DNA of 64,000 nt, from NCBI GenBank assembly GCA_036924085.1, contig JAVGWX010000013.1, forward strand, positions 57,763,652 through 57,827,651, given 5' to 3'. The DNA comes from Ariolimax columbianus (taxonomy: Eukaryota; Mollusca; Gastropoda; Stylommatophora; Arionidae). Below are positions 10,491 through 22,989 of the stretch, one piece after another. Under the pieces are notes generated by a model. The model saw only the letters and a program-made list of their open reading frames with translations. It made no database searches and was not told where the DNA came from. Positions within the stretch are counted from its first letter, which is position 1, and the number at the start of each line of letters is the position of its first letter. The translations under genes were made by a program, and so were the position numbers.

Positions 10491-10662
10491 GAAAGTTGTC
10501 AACATTAATTCTGTCTTCAATGTATTTATTTTTCAAACAACTGCCTCGCTTGCTTTGTTGAGAACAGCTGGGCAATGCGCAGCTCCTTGGTGCTCTGGTT
10601 AATGTATCTACGTCATCCCCAAACCGGATGGATTGAAAATGTCTTCATCCATGTTAGGGCAT

Positions 10663-10838
10663 ACATGTCAACAACCTCCAGTATGAGAAGGGAGACGGAC
10701 GCAGTGACATGTCAACAACCTCCAGTATGAGAAGGGAGACGGAAGCAGTGACATGTCAACAACCTCCAGTATGAGAAGGGAGACGGACACAGTGACATGT
10801 CAACAACCTCCAGTATGAGAAGGGAGAGGGAAGCAGTG
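10663..10838. repeat. 44-bp minisatellite, 4 copies
   Basis: ACATGTCAACAACCTCCAGT recurs at 10663, 10707, 10751 and 10795. The last unit reads straight into the RNase H frame (TTSSMRREREAVTSALKWI), so the unit is the 5' part of that LINE segment. Confidence 0.95.
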
Positions 10839-11400
10839 ACCTCAGCACTGAAATGGATTTTGAGACTAACAAGGGCAGCCATCGTGACAGACGCGCAAGC
10901 CGTACTTCAGAAAGTACAGAATGGATGGCTTAGGTACGAGTGGATAGCAGCTGTTGAGGCCTCAAACCTCCAGGCGTTGACCTGGATCTACTGTCCTGCT
11001 CATCTTGGCTTCACGGGCTCCCATCATGGGCACATTAGTGATGGATAGAAGTGACATTTTGAAATCAATCAATTACCGCCTGCTAGATGAGGACATCGCA
11101 ATAGATAAAGCAGCAATCCACAGGCTGCAAAGTTTCGACATTAAACGAGTTTTGATCGGAGTGGGGCGCATGAGAGGACGGCGCAGGAGAGTGTACTACC
11201 AACGAGCTACATGAACCATCAGCATCCATGCCTTACGTCATTTGAGGAGAGAGAGACTGAGCACCTATGGGTATGCCTGGAGTGCAGTGATGTCGATTCT
11301 TAGAAACATAAACAGAATCATCTATGTTAATACCCTTATCATCTGAACAGTGTGCGGAAGAATACATCAAGCGCTGCGCCTAGAGAGATGTTATCACACT
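10797..11400 (+). pseudogene. LINE RNase H / C-terminal fragment
   Basis: The + strand codes AAIVTDAQAVLQKVQNGWLR and LQALTWIYCPAHLGFTGS, corresponding to the third Asp (TDAQAVL) and the YCPxHxGxxGN block of RNase H domains in LINEs. The canonical GNERAD segment is lost. A second frame (11005-11214) continues with MRGRRRRVYYQRAT, then HALRHLRRERLSTYGYAW. This family differs from LINE-N1. Frames are broken, so it is a relic. Confidence 0.75.
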
Positions 11401-12299
11401 GTCGTACGCCACGTTGAATTTGCTTGTTATTTGGCCGGTTAAAAATTAAACGATGTTTGATATTTATTGTATTTCGATATATGATTAGTTACATATACAT
11501 ACTACTATGTGTGTGTATGTGTATGTATTTATGTTACACAACACGGTTACGGTTTTCTTCAGTTGTGAAAGGAAAAACATTATCTCCAATATGAAAGCCG
11601 TTTCCAGGTTATGTTTTTGGTTTGCAAATGAGCGTGTGTTTTGTGTGTGTGTGTTCTATTTACAATACCAACTACATTACATTTATAACTGTCTAACACA
11701 AAATGTGTGAGATATAGCCGAATACATTACTGTCCAGTCTCAATCATCTATATGTGAAGATTTACTGCAACCTAAAGCTTGCCTTACTGAGTCTACCCTT
11801 CAGCAAGTAGACTACCAACGATTATTGTTAACACGTTACACGTAAGGGCCACAATCCATAAAATTATAACGGGCGGAATAAATCAAGGTCACTATTTAGG
11901 ACATTTTATAGCCGAATTATTTTTAAAGGACTTCTTATTTCGTTTTCAGGTTTCTATTTCAGGAGCGGCGGTTTTGTTTGTAGACTACTGAACTGTATCG
12001 TGCGTTTATTTGATTTACATCAAGTCTTTGAAAAAGCCGACCAGTTGCAAAACGGAGAACCTTTGACCCAGTATCTCCTCTGGAAACCCCCTTCTAAAAA
12101 TAGAACTGACGTTGCAGAAGGGTTGTGGAGGGCTGATATTTTAATGAATAGCATGATTAGAACGCTGTCTCCAACGACAATTTGGCTTCCATACGAAAGC
12201 TAACGGATTCTATCGCAAGACAGTTTGAGTACAGATAAATTAGAAGCAAGAAGAACTGAAAATGTACGGAAACTCACAAACAGCGGGCAGGTCTCTTTC
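11401..12299. other. Largely single-copy noncoding stretch
   Basis: AT-rich with short TG and TATG runs near 11500 and 11650. Short ORFs have no recognisable domain. Confidence 0.4.
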
Positions 12300-12300
12300 T

Positions 12301-12360
12301 GGTGGGCGTGACACAGTTCCCTGTCTCCAACCAATCAGCGAACGCGTGACGTCACAGACG
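12301..12360 (+). promoter_or_regulatory. CCAAT box plus CRE, promoter-like block
   Basis: Within 60 bp lie a GC/KLF-like GGTGGGCGTG (12301-12310), a CCAAT box (ACCAATCAG, 12330-12338) and a perfect palindromic CRE (TGACGTCA, 12347-12354). CCAAT and CRE 11 bp apart upstream of a possible noncoding exon is a common animal promoter arrangement. ATF3-type genes are known to contain ATF/CRE sites. No TATA box is evident. The functional call is inference. Confidence 0.4.
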
Positions 12361-12509
12361 AGCTAGCGGGGTCATCCACGGCGAACAAGTTCAGACATGA
12401 AAATCTACTTTGAGCATCTTTGTCCCTTTAAACGTCAGGATTCCAGACACGATAACACCTCAAATGCATGTCTCTAGCCGTATATTCACATTACAAGTAT
12501 CAAATTACG
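12361..12509 (+). other. Possible noncoding first exon of the bZIP gene
   Basis: The non-repetitive sequence downstream of the CCAAT/CRE block ends at a consensus splice donor (ACG|GTAAGT, GT at 12510-12511). It contains a 26-codon upstream ORF starting at 12397. If it is spliced to the acceptor at 48708, the intron is about 36 kb. Only context supports this. Confidence 0.25.
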
Positions 12510-13560
12510 GTAAGTGCATTTTATTTACAGCATTAATTCATAAACTGAACGTCAATTTCCAAAAACATAACGGCGTAGTGTAGGCAGTGAACTGGGAATG
12601 TTTTTACCAACACGCGTGTTGTTCGGTTACCTACACTTGTATACTCTGATATTAGGCGCATAAAATACGCGGTTCGTGTCCATTATTAAATTTTATTTAC
12701 AAAGGCTGTTGCCTTTTATATACAAAATCGTATTTTATATTCAAGGACTGCACATTAATTTAAACGGAATGTATATCTCCGTGATGGTTAGGCTACGATG
12801 GTGAATGAGTTTTGCCAATACTAGCGTGAAATGTTGTCATGTATTCGATCTGTTACCATTTCTCCACTATTAGCAGCATCCTTGAATACGGATGTGAAAA
12901 GATGTTTGAGGTGATAAAGAGCATTCATATAAACTACAAATACTGATAATAATGGTTGCATATGTTGTAGACTTGATTATAACCACTCTGTTGCGGTCTG
13001 TATTCGTATGCTAAGGTGCTAGTTTGGTGCATTCGTGATTGTCAATAAGTATTGATAATGGACCTTGTTGATGATGAAGATGGCGTCTCTGTTATCAAAG
13101 ATCTAGAGGCTAAATACTTCTTTCTGCATTGCTTTTACTTGTTTGATGTCTCTTGTCAGCTGTCACTATACAATGTACTTCTATCAAAACAGTATTGGTC
13201 TCTGCACTGTTCATTGTAATAGCAATTCACTTTGCATGATAGAGTTATACAATCCAAGCACACCCCTCTTTAGCTTGCTTTTATCCAAGTGTTAGAAAGG
13301 TTGCAGTGCTTTTTTCCTCCCCGAGTACGGCTGATATCTCTGTAATATCGTTGTAACCAGGTATAGGGTAGAGGACTTCCCAACACTTTGACTGGCCCAC
13401 CTTGTCAAACTCGCAAATCTTACATGGTTAAATGGAAGTTCTAGAAACATCACTCCAAATGTTATATGGCACAGAAAATACAATAAGTATATCATACCGC
13501 CCCCCCCCTCGCCTGGCGTCCTGAAGAGATACACACAGAAATGCATATCGTTGTCGGAAA
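12510..13560. other. Single-copy noncoding stretch
   Basis: AT-rich, no tandem structure, no coding domain and no similarity noticed to the other repeats in the window. Compatible with intron. Confidence 0.4.
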
Positions 13561-13569
13561 ACTTTCCTC

Positions 13570-14050
13570 TTTATGCCAACTCTCATAAATGTATATTCAT
13601 CCCCTCCCGAATACCTCGTTATGCCATCTCTCATAAATGTACATTCACCCCCTCCCGAGTGCCTCTTTAAGCCATCTCTCATAAATGTACATTCACCCCC
13701 TCCCGAGTGCCTCTTTAAGCCATCTCTCATAAATGTACATTCACCCCCTCCTGAGTACCTCGTTATGCCATCTCTCATAAATGTAAATTCAACTCCTCCC
13801 CAGTATCTCTTTATGCCATCTCTCATAAATGTATATTCACCTCCTCTATAGTACTTCTTTATGCCATCTGTCATAAATGTACATTCACCTCTTCCCCAGT
13901 ACCTCTTTATGCCATCTCTCATACTCTCATAAATGTATGTTCACCTCCTTCCCAGTACCTCTTTATGCCATCTCTCATAAAAGTACATTGACCTCCTCCC
14001 CAGTACTTCTTTATGCGATCTGTCATAAATGTACATTCACCCCCCCCCCC
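13570..14050. repeat. 48-bp minisatellite, about 10 copies
   Basis: CCATCTCTCATAAATGTACA recurs every 48 bp (for example 13624 and 13672), followed by a C-rich part (TTCACCCCCTCCC). The period is a multiple of three, which creates open frames on both strands. Right-hand units are more variable and a poly-C run closes the array. Confidence 0.95.
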
Positions 14051-14194
14051 CTCTCAGCTCTTTCATCCATGTCCAAATATATTTATGTTCTCAAGGTGTG
14101 CCATCTTGGCTCCTCGCACCACTGCTACCCTCCCCCATCGTTTCAAGCATACATCGTCTATAGCTGGGCATAGTTCACAAACACGTATCCTTTA

Positions 14195-15870
14195 TTATGT
14201 AAATAACTGTGCCCAATTCACTTCCATACATTCACCAATTATGATATCGCTCACTACATGTGCCAAATTCACTTCCATACATTCACCAATTATGATATCG
14301 CTCACTACATGTGCCCAATTCACTTCCATACATTCACCAACTATGATATCACTAGCTGTGCCCAATTCACTTCCAAAAATACACCAATTATGATATCGTT
14401 CACTAGCTGTGCCCAATTCACTTCCATACATTCACCAACTATGATATCACTAGCTGTGCCCAATTCACTTCCAAACATTCACCAATTATGATATCGTTCA
14501 CTAGCTGTGCCCAATTCACTTCCATACATTCACCAACTATGATATCGTTCACTACATGTGCCCAATTCACTTCCAAACATTCACCAACTATGATATCACT
14601 AGCTGTGCCCAATTCACTTCCAAACATTCACCAATTATGATATCGTTCACTACCTGTGCCCAATTCACTTCCAAACATTCACCAACTATGATATCACTAG
14701 CTGTGCCCCCAATTCACTTCCAAACATTCACCAATTATGATATCGTTCATTACCTGTGCCCAATTCACTTCCAAATATTCACCAACTATGATATCACTAG
14801 CTGTGCCCAATTCACTTCCAAACATTCACCAATTATGATATCACTACATGTGTCCAATTCGCTTCCATACATTCACCAATTATGATATCACTACCTGTGT
14901 CCAATTCACTTCCATACATTCACCAATTATGATATCACTAGCTTTGCCAAATTCTCTTCCATACATTCACCAATTATGATATCACTACCTGTGCCCAATT
15001 CACTTCCATACATTCACCAATTATGATATCGCTCACTACCTGTACCGAATTCACTTTCATACATTCACCAATTGTGATATCACTACCTGTACGCAATTCA
15101 CTTTCATACATTCACCAATTATGATATCTCTACCTGTGCCCAACTCACTTCCGTACAATCACCAGTTATAATATAGCTAACTACCTCTGCCCAATTCACT
15201 TACATGTATTCACCAATTATGATATCGCTCACTACCTGTGCCGAATTCACTTCCATACATTCACCAACTATGATATCACTACCTTTGCCAAACTCACTTC
15301 CATACATTCACCAACTATGATATCACTACCTTTGCCAAACTCACTTCCATACATTCACCATCTATTATATGACTAGCTATGCCAAACTCACTTCCATACA
15401 TTCACCAACTATTATATGACTAGCTATGCCAAACTCATTTCCATACATTCACCAACTATTATATGACTAGCTATGCCAAACTCACTTCCATACATTCACC
15501 AACTATTATATGACTAGCTATGCCAAACTCACTTCCATACATTCACCAACTATTATATGACTAGCTATGCCAAACTCACTTCCATACATTCACCAACTAT
15601 TATATGACTAGCTATGCCAAACTCACTTCCATACATTCACCAACTATTAAATGACTAGATATGCCAAACTCACTTCCATACATTCACCAACTATTATATG
15701 ACTAGCTATGCCAAACTCACTTCCATACAATCACCAACTATTATATGATTAGCTATGCCAAACTCACTTCCATACATTCACCAACTATTATATGACTAGC
15801 TGTGCACTCTTTACCTGAAAACGTTCACCAACTATTATATGACTAGCTATGCACTCTTTACCTGAAAACG
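14195..15870. repeat. 46-51-bp minisatellite, about 35 copies
   Basis: The core CACTTCCATACATTCACCAA is followed by TATGATATC or TATTATATGACTAG. Spacing varies (46, 47, 51) through presence or absence of a CGTTCACT-like insert. There are two sub-blocks: GTGCCCAATT type to about 15250, then ATGCCAAACT type with a 47-bp period to about 15800. Confidence 0.95.
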
Positions 15871-16014
15871 TTTACCATTTTGAAGGTAAAAAAAGATTTG
15901 AACAACAGCAGATATAAATGCTAGTGATGGTTTGTAAGTTGTAGACTTTAGTATGAAGGCAACAAGCTACTTACCTGGACAATGTTGTGAAATTCAGTCC
16001 TTCTCTGTGCATCC

Positions 16015-16180
16015 ACCCTGCAAGATGATACACTTCTCCCATATATTCTTCACCTACCTGATGCCCTGATTATAGAACTTCGCCTGTGCCATGAACCACA
16101 TCTTCAGTATTTACCTACCTGATGCCCTGATTATAGAACTTTGTCTTTTCCCGGAACCACGTCTTCAATATTTAAGTCCT
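16015..16180. repeat. About 70-bp imperfect tandem duplication
   Basis: ACCTACCTGATGCCCTGATT occurs twice, at about 16052 and 16122, each followed by ATAGAACTT and a similar CCA-ACATCTTCA-TATTT tail. Two copies only. Confidence 0.8.
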
Positions 16181-16437
16181 GGACATCAGGAAAACGAGGT
16201 TTACGAAGCGGTTTCTCCATTTTTGGGAACAGCCAGAAGTGACCAGGTGCCACGTCCGGTCAGTATCGTAGATGGGGGACATGATTTCATACCAGCACGT
16301 TTTTCTCACGTGCAGGACATCTCCAACGTGGTTCCGGACCCAGAAGAAGGAGTTCTACAATCAGGGAACAAGGAAGACGAAGAATAGATGGGGGAAGTGA
16401 ATCGGCCTACAGGGTGAGTACACAGAGGACTAAAGTT

Positions 16438-16545
16438 TACATTGTCCATCCAGGCAAGTACCTTGTCTCCTACTTACTAAAGTTCACAACATTGTCCATC
16501 TAGGCAAGTACCTTGTCTCCTACTTACTAAAGCTCACAACTTACA
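16438..16545. repeat. Short direct duplication
   Basis: GGCAAGTACCTTGTCTCCTA occurs twice within about 60 bp, with surrounding CACATTGTCCAT and CTTACTAAAG also duplicated. Confidence 0.8.
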
Positions 16546-17080
16546 GACCATCCCTGGTAAGTTTATTTGTGATGGGCTGGGGCCGGAGAGCCTGTGAGTT
16601 TGATTTACAAGCCCAACTTAGAAGGATCAAATCACGTGGACTTTAGTTTTTCTCAAAGACTTGACAGCTTCTTCCAGTCGACCCAACTGTAAATTAGTAC
16701 CTGACGAAGTGAGCGGGCAAATTGAGAGCCCCACTGGGGCTACAGAATGGGTTATGTCATCAGTTGAACACATGAAGTCTTCCATGTGCATAGGAATCTG
16801 TTCTATGAGCAATTGTTCTTCATGTTTCTATGTTGATCGGAGCACAAAGACAGTAACACCATACATTTCCACTAGCTGATTTTTGTTATCAAATAAATAC
16901 AACACAAATTGTAGATAGTCGCACATAACCAGTTTAGTTGCTGTTTTTGTGTCCACACACAACTAACGAATACGTATCTCTGCCGCTGGGTACAGTTGAT
17001 GACAAGTCAGGATCTAGCCACTTCATATGTTTCCTTCACTATTGTGATGTTTTGTATATCGTCTTCATCATCATCATCAT
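16546..17080. other. Unassigned stretch
   Basis: Short ORFs on both strands with no recognisable domain and no tandem structure. Confidence 0.35.
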
Positions 17081-17400
17081 CATCAGTCCCGTAACCTGAA
17101 ATGTCATTGGGGCACCAATGCCGTAGATTGTAGGACCAGTTCCCACCATACCACTCGGTTTTGTGCCAGGATATTTGTTCTAGCTATGGACCATCCCGTC
17201 CACTCTCTGATGTTGTCTTCACATCTCTTTTTCTGCCTCCCTATCTTACGCTTCCCAGGCACAGTATTTTGCAGGGCTGTCTTGGTCAACCCAGATAATC
17301 TTGAAACATGACCATACCATGTGAGCTTACATGCTTTTACCAGAGTCAATAGGTTTTTATATTGGCCGTCCTCTCTAATAATGGTGTTCCAAACTGATTT
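17060..17400 (-). pseudogene. LINE 3' end with (TGA)n tail
   Basis: The - strand frame 17349-17104 reads LTWYGHVSRLSGLTKTALQN and GRQKKRCEDNIREWTGW, the WxGHVxR ... GRxxKRWxDNIxEWTG block found at the extreme C-terminus of many animal LINE proteins. The sequence ends (on -) in a run of TGA/TCA triplets at about 17062-17085. Truncated and nonfunctional. Confidence 0.8.
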
Positions 17401-17516
17401 ATTCGTGGGGTGATCTAAATTCGAAATGCCGAGGATTCCACACAGTCATCTCATCTCCACTGTACAAATTCTTCGCTCTAGAACAGCTGTGTGTGTGTGT
17501 ATATATATATAATTTA

Positions 17517-17735
17517 AATACTTTCGTACCATCAAGAGACACAACGGTCTTGAGAAAACAGTGATGGAAGGTATGGTACCAGACAAAAGACGCAGGGGTA
17601 GACAAAGAAGACCATGGCACCAAGATATTCAGGAATGCCTGGGTATGACTGTGGCGAAGGCTAGAGTTTTGGCAAGGGAAAGAGTTTCATTCAGACAGAC
17701 TGTGATGGGAACTAGGTTTTATAAAGTACATGTGT
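17517..17735 (+). pseudogene. LINE 3' end, second family
   Basis: The + strand reads HNGLEKTVMEGMVPDKRRRG, then HQDIQECLGM and ERVSFRQTVMG, a LINE C-terminal tail of the 'KTVMEGMVxGKRRRGRPRRRW' type as I recall it. It is 5'-truncated and runs into a TG/TA microsatellite. Confidence 0.78.
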
Positions 17736-17758
17736 GTGTATATATATATATATACACA

Positions 17759-18264
17759 CAGGGCTTGACAAAAGCGCTCGTCTGACTAGTAACCATTTTT
17801 GATTGACACGTAAATAAAGATCCGTTATTAATCGATAATTACGTTTTTAATCGTTACTACATAACAACTCTCGCACAATTATAAATGATATTACGGTTCG
17901 AATAGATTTTACATAAACTAGTTTATGATGGTGAATCTAAATGGATTTCTACTATCACAATTTAATCTTACTGAAGACATCAATAAATTGTACTATATTG
18001 CTAAACTACCAAGAATGTTCAATGACACACACGCCATGCCTCTGACAGTAGTGCATTTTGTCTTAAGATGAAATAGACTAATACTGTGTGAGTAATATAT
18101 TTTGGTTTTGTACCCATTTTTTTTTTGGTTTTTGAGAATTAATATGAATTAGTGCCTAGTTTAAATTAACATAAATTGCATGACTGTAGTCCGGCCATGC
18201 TAACTGGGGGCATTTTTGACTGACTGGTAAGCCAGCCTAAAATGTGAAAATGTGTCAAGCCCTG
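17759..18264. mobile_element. hAT-like MITE, 506 bp
   Basis: The ends form a terminal inverted repeat, CAGGGCTTGACA at 17759-17770 and TGTCAAGCCCTG at 18253-18264. Similarity extends inward (CTGACTAGTAACC against GGTAAGCCAGCC in inverse). CAGGG ends are typical of hAT elements. No transposase is present. Both flanks are TG/TA microsatellite, so an 8-bp target duplication cannot be confirmed. Confidence 0.65.
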
Positions 18265-18268
18265 TGTA

Positions 18269-18385
<117 letters not shown>

Positions 18386-18659
18386 ACATATAGGCACTTG
18401 AATACATTCGATTTGTTATGTGTCCAACATTCAATGACAGTCCAGTTTCAAAATTATTGACGTTTCGACTGGTTCCATGAAAGATGTTTCTTAATTATAA
18501 CCACTAGACCCACTTACAAAATGCGCTTCACCTATGCAGGTGAAATTTTTTTTTTATCTCACCTGATACTTACGGTGCATATAGGAGACGATAGTATTGT
18601 CTCTGAGGTTCAAGTGTTGAAGACATGGTTGCATAAAGCTCATCTTTTGTAAAATTCAT

Positions 18660-19220
18660 GCCTCTGATATTTCTATTACATTCCTTCACATGTTCATTCA
18701 TTCATGTATGTATTCATTTATGTGTTCACTCGTATATTTATTTAAATGGTCATTTAATGTTCACTCATATGTTCATTTATATGTTAACTCTTATGGTTAT
18801 TTGTTTGGGCATTTATATGTTCGTTTATATTATTGACATTTATATGTTCATTTATATTATTGACATTTATATGTTTATTTATATGTTCACCAATATGTTT
18901 ATTTATATGTTCACTAATTTATTAACTTAAATGTTCATTGCTGTATTCATCCATATATTCATTCAAATTTTTATTTATATGTTCATCCATATATTCATTC
19001 AAATGTTCAATTCTATGTTAATCTATATATTCACTGAAACATTTATTTATATGTTCATCCATAAATGCATTCATATGTTCATTTATACGTTCACTCTTAC
19101 GTTCATTTATATATTCAATCATATTTTTCTTTATATGTTATCCCATTTGTTTAATTGTATTTTTCCCATATATTCACTCATATGTTCATTTATATGTCTA
19201 CTAATATGTTCATATATATG
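18660..19220. repeat. Degenerate short tandem repeat, ATGTTCATTTAT type
   Basis: About 560 bp made of variants of TTCATTTATATG and TTCACTCATATG at roughly 12-bp spacing. It gives spurious Met/Phe/Ile-rich frames. Confidence 0.9.
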
Positions 19221-19490
19221 TTCTACAAAAGAAGTAAGAAGACGACTGACTATGGCAATGCAGAAGATAAGGAGTGTGCAGAACCTATAACATAATGCAA
19301 ACAAGAAACTAATAACTAAAGATCCTAAAAACATGCATTTTTTTTTGTGGCAACCTATGGATGCGAAACATGGACATATGTGTGCAACATTATTGCCGTT
19401 TTCATGCATTTTCTCAAAACTGTAATTTTTGCTCCACAACAGCACCTTATGACAACATTTTTCAGAAAGTTTCTGATTGATTGGCTTACC

Positions 19491-19810
19491 ATTTAGCAGG
19501 AATTCTCCCCAATATATATTTACCTACTACAATCATGATGTTTTAACTAAAACTTTTTAGGTAAGGTGCAGGAAGCTGTACCCACACCCCTTAAAATTTA
19601 GCAGGAATTCTCCCCAATATATATTTACCTACTACAATCATGATGTTTTAACTAAAACTTTTTAGGTAAGGTGCAGGAAGCTGTACCCACACCCATTAAA
19701 ATTTAGCAGGAATTCTCCCCAATATATATTTACCTACTACAATCATGATGTTTTAACTAAAACTTTTTAGGTAAGGTGCAGGAAGCTGCACCCACACCCC
19801 TTAAAATTTG
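19491..19810. repeat. 105-bp tandem repeat, 3 copies
   Basis: TTTAGCAGGAATTCTCCCCA occurs at 19492, 19597 and 19702. The copies differ at only a few positions, so this is a recent triplication. Confidence 0.97.
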
Positions 19811-20140
19811 ATGTTACAATTATTATCTAGCAATGGGTGGGCTAAAATGTATATTATGATAGGCTGAGAGCTGACTATAGTCAGTTAAGTTTAATTCTCT
19901 GTATGAAACTTCCTGTGCAATTTTAAAATTAAAATATTGAATAGTAACTAAATAATCTTGTCATTTATTTGATTAACTATTTACAGATTTTGGGGCAGAA
20001 ATTGCTAATTTTTCACCCATGAGCAGCAAAATACAAACAAACTATGGTATTTTGTACTGGAAACTTCACTCTTAATGATCATTCAATAGTTTCGGATGAT
20101 TGCAGGGTTTATTTCATCACTTGTCAATTTAGGGGTTCAA
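19811..20140. other. Unassigned AT-rich stretch
   Basis: No repeat or coding signal supported. Confidence 0.35.
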
Positions 20141-20144
20141 CCTA

Positions 20145-22925
20145 CCCTTAAGTTGACAATGTCAAGAATTTTTACAAGGATATCATCAAGATCGACAATG
20201 TTCAGATTTATAGGCTCACACAAAGATTGACAATGTCAAGAATTGTAAGACCACACTAAGGCTAACAATATTACGATTTATAGGACCACACTAAGTTTTA
20301 CAACGTCACGATTTATAGGACCACACTAAGTTTTACAACGTCACGATTTATAGAACCACACTATGTTTAAATATGTCAATATATATAGAACCACACAAAA
20401 GTTGACAATGTCAAGATATATAGAACAACATTAAATTTGACAATGTCAAGATATATAGAACAACATTAAATTTGACGATGTCAAGATTTATAGAACAATA
20501 TTAAATTTGACAATGTCAAGATTTATAGAACAACACTAAAGTTAACAATGTCAAGATTTATAGAAACACACTAAGGTTGACAATGTCAAGATTTGTGTGA
20601 TAAATAGTCAGTCTAGATTTCTACAAAAACATTACCAAGATACATCCACAATATAGGCAATGTCCAGATTTATATGGAAACACCAACAAGATAGACAATG
20701 TCCAGATTTATATGGAAACACCAACAAGATAGACAATGTCCAGATTTATATGGAAACACCAACAAGATAGACAATGTCCAGATTTATATGGAAACACCAA
20801 CAAGATAGACAATGTCCAGATTTATATGGAAACACCAACAAGATAGACAATATCCAGATTTATATGGAAACACCAACAAGATAGACAATGTCCAGATTTA
20901 TATGGAAACACCACAGAGATAGACAATGTCCAGATTTATATGGAAACATCACCAAGATAGGCAATGTCTAGATGTATATGCAAACATCACAGACAAAGAT
21001 AGACAATGTCCAGATTTATATGGAAACATCACCGACAAAGATAGACAATGTCCAGATTTATTTGGAAACATCAACAAGATAGACAATGTCCAGATTTATA
21101 AAAGCACATCACCAAGACACACAATTTACAGATTTCCACAACGATATCATAAAGACACACAATGTCCAGATTTCCACAATGACATCATAAAGACACACAA
21201 TGTCCAGATTTCCACAACGATATCATAAAGACATACAATGTCCAGATTTCCACACAACATCAAAAAGACACACAATGTCCAGATTTGTACAAGGACATCA
21301 CCAAGACACACAATGTCCAGATATCTGAAATGTCATCACCAAGATAGACAATGTCCAGATTTCTGTAAGGTCATCACCAAGATAGACAATGTCCAGATTT
21401 ATGTAAGGTCATCACCAAGGTAGACAATGTCCAGATTTATGTAAGGTCATCACCAATGTGCACATTGTCAATATATATCGATGACACCACCAAGACAAAC
21501 AATGTCAAGATTTATAGGGCAACACTAAGGTTGACAATGTCAAGATTTATAGGGCAACACTAAGGTTGACAATGTCAAGCTTTATAGGGCTACACTAAGG
21601 TTGACAATATCAAGATTTTTAGGGCTACACTAAGGTTGACAATGTCAAGATTTATAGGGCTACACTGAGGTTGACAATGTCAAGATGTATAGGGCTACAC
21701 CAAGGTTGACAATGTCAAGATTTGTAGGGCTACGCTAAGGTTGACAATGTCAAGATTTATAGGGCTACGCTAAGGTTGACAATGTCAAGATTTATAGGGC
21801 TACACTAAGGTTGACAATGTCAAGATTTATAGGGCTACACTAAGGTTGACAATGTAAAGATTTATAGGGCTACACTTATTTTTAGGGTTATACTATAGTT
21901 GACAATGTCAAGATTGTTATGATGACATCATCAAACTAGACAATGTCAAGATAAAAGCAACACCAAGTCAGACAATATCAAGATTTCTATGGGGACAACA
22001 AGAAGATATACACTGTCAATATATGTATGACAGCACCGTTATAAATAATGCCAACGTGTCTGTGACAAAGTCAAGTCAGACAATGTCATTGTTTCTATGA
22101 GGACAACAAGTCAGACAGTGTCATGATTTTATATGACAACACCAAGATAGGGATGGTCCTAATTTTTTTAAGGATAATTACAAGATACATAACGTCAAGA
22201 AAAGAAAAACATCAAGTTAAACAAGGGCAAAATTTCACATAAAGACAACAATAAGATAGACACTGTCAAGATAAGAACAACGTCGATTTAGGAAATGTCA
22301 ACATATCTAAGAGAACAACACCAAGTTAATGTCAAGTTTTAATAAGGATAATATTTAGGTAGGCAGCATCAAGATTTATACAACAACACAAAGAAAGGGA
22401 ATGTAAAGATTTTTGTGTGGACAGCATCAAGATAGAGAATGTCAAGTTTTATGTTGGGACAGCAACAAGATAGAGAATGTCAAGTTTTATGTGGGGACAG
22501 CAACAAGATAGAGAATGTCAAGTTTTATGTGGGGACAGCAACAAGATAGACAATGTCAAGTTTTATGTGGGGACAGCACCGAGATAGAGAATGTCAAGTT
22601 TTATGTGGGGACAGCACCGAGATAGACAATGTCAAGTTTTATGTGGGGACAGTAACAAGATAGAGAATGTCAAGTTTTATGTGGGGACAGTAACAAGATA
22701 GAGAATGTCAAGTTTTATGTGGGGACAGCAACAAGATAGAGAATGTCAAGTTTTATGTGGGGACAGTAACAAGATAGAGAATGTCAAATTTTATGTGGGG
22801 ACAGCACCGAGATAGAGAATGTCAAGTTTTATGTGGGGACAGCAACAAGATAGACAATGTCAAGTTTTATGTGGGGACTGCAACAAGATAGAGAATGTCA
22901 AGATTACTGTGAACACCAAGAAGTA
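20145..22925. repeat. 36-38-bp minisatellite field built on GACAATGTC
   Basis: About 2.8 kb in which GACAATGTC (or GAGAATGTC) recurs every 34-40 bp, about 75 times. Subfamilies lie side by side: ..AAGATTTATAG..CACACTAAG (20.2-20.6 kb), ..CAGATTTATATGGAAACACC (20.65-21.1), ..CAGATTTCCACAACGATATC (21.1-21.3), ..AAGATTTATAGGGCTACACT (21.5-21.9) and ..AAGTTTTATGTGGGGACAGC (22.4-22.9). The block structure implies repeated local amplification of diverged units. Confidence 0.95.
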
Positions 22926-22989
22926 TAATGTCAAGATGTCCTCTGTGTGACAGTATTGAAAAATTGACACCAGAAAATTTCAGATCATG

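Noticed and set aside
20145..22925. p53-type response elements in GACAATGTCC
   Set aside because: The half-site needs RRRCWWGYYY. Here one extra base lies between the arms, so the spacing is wrong.
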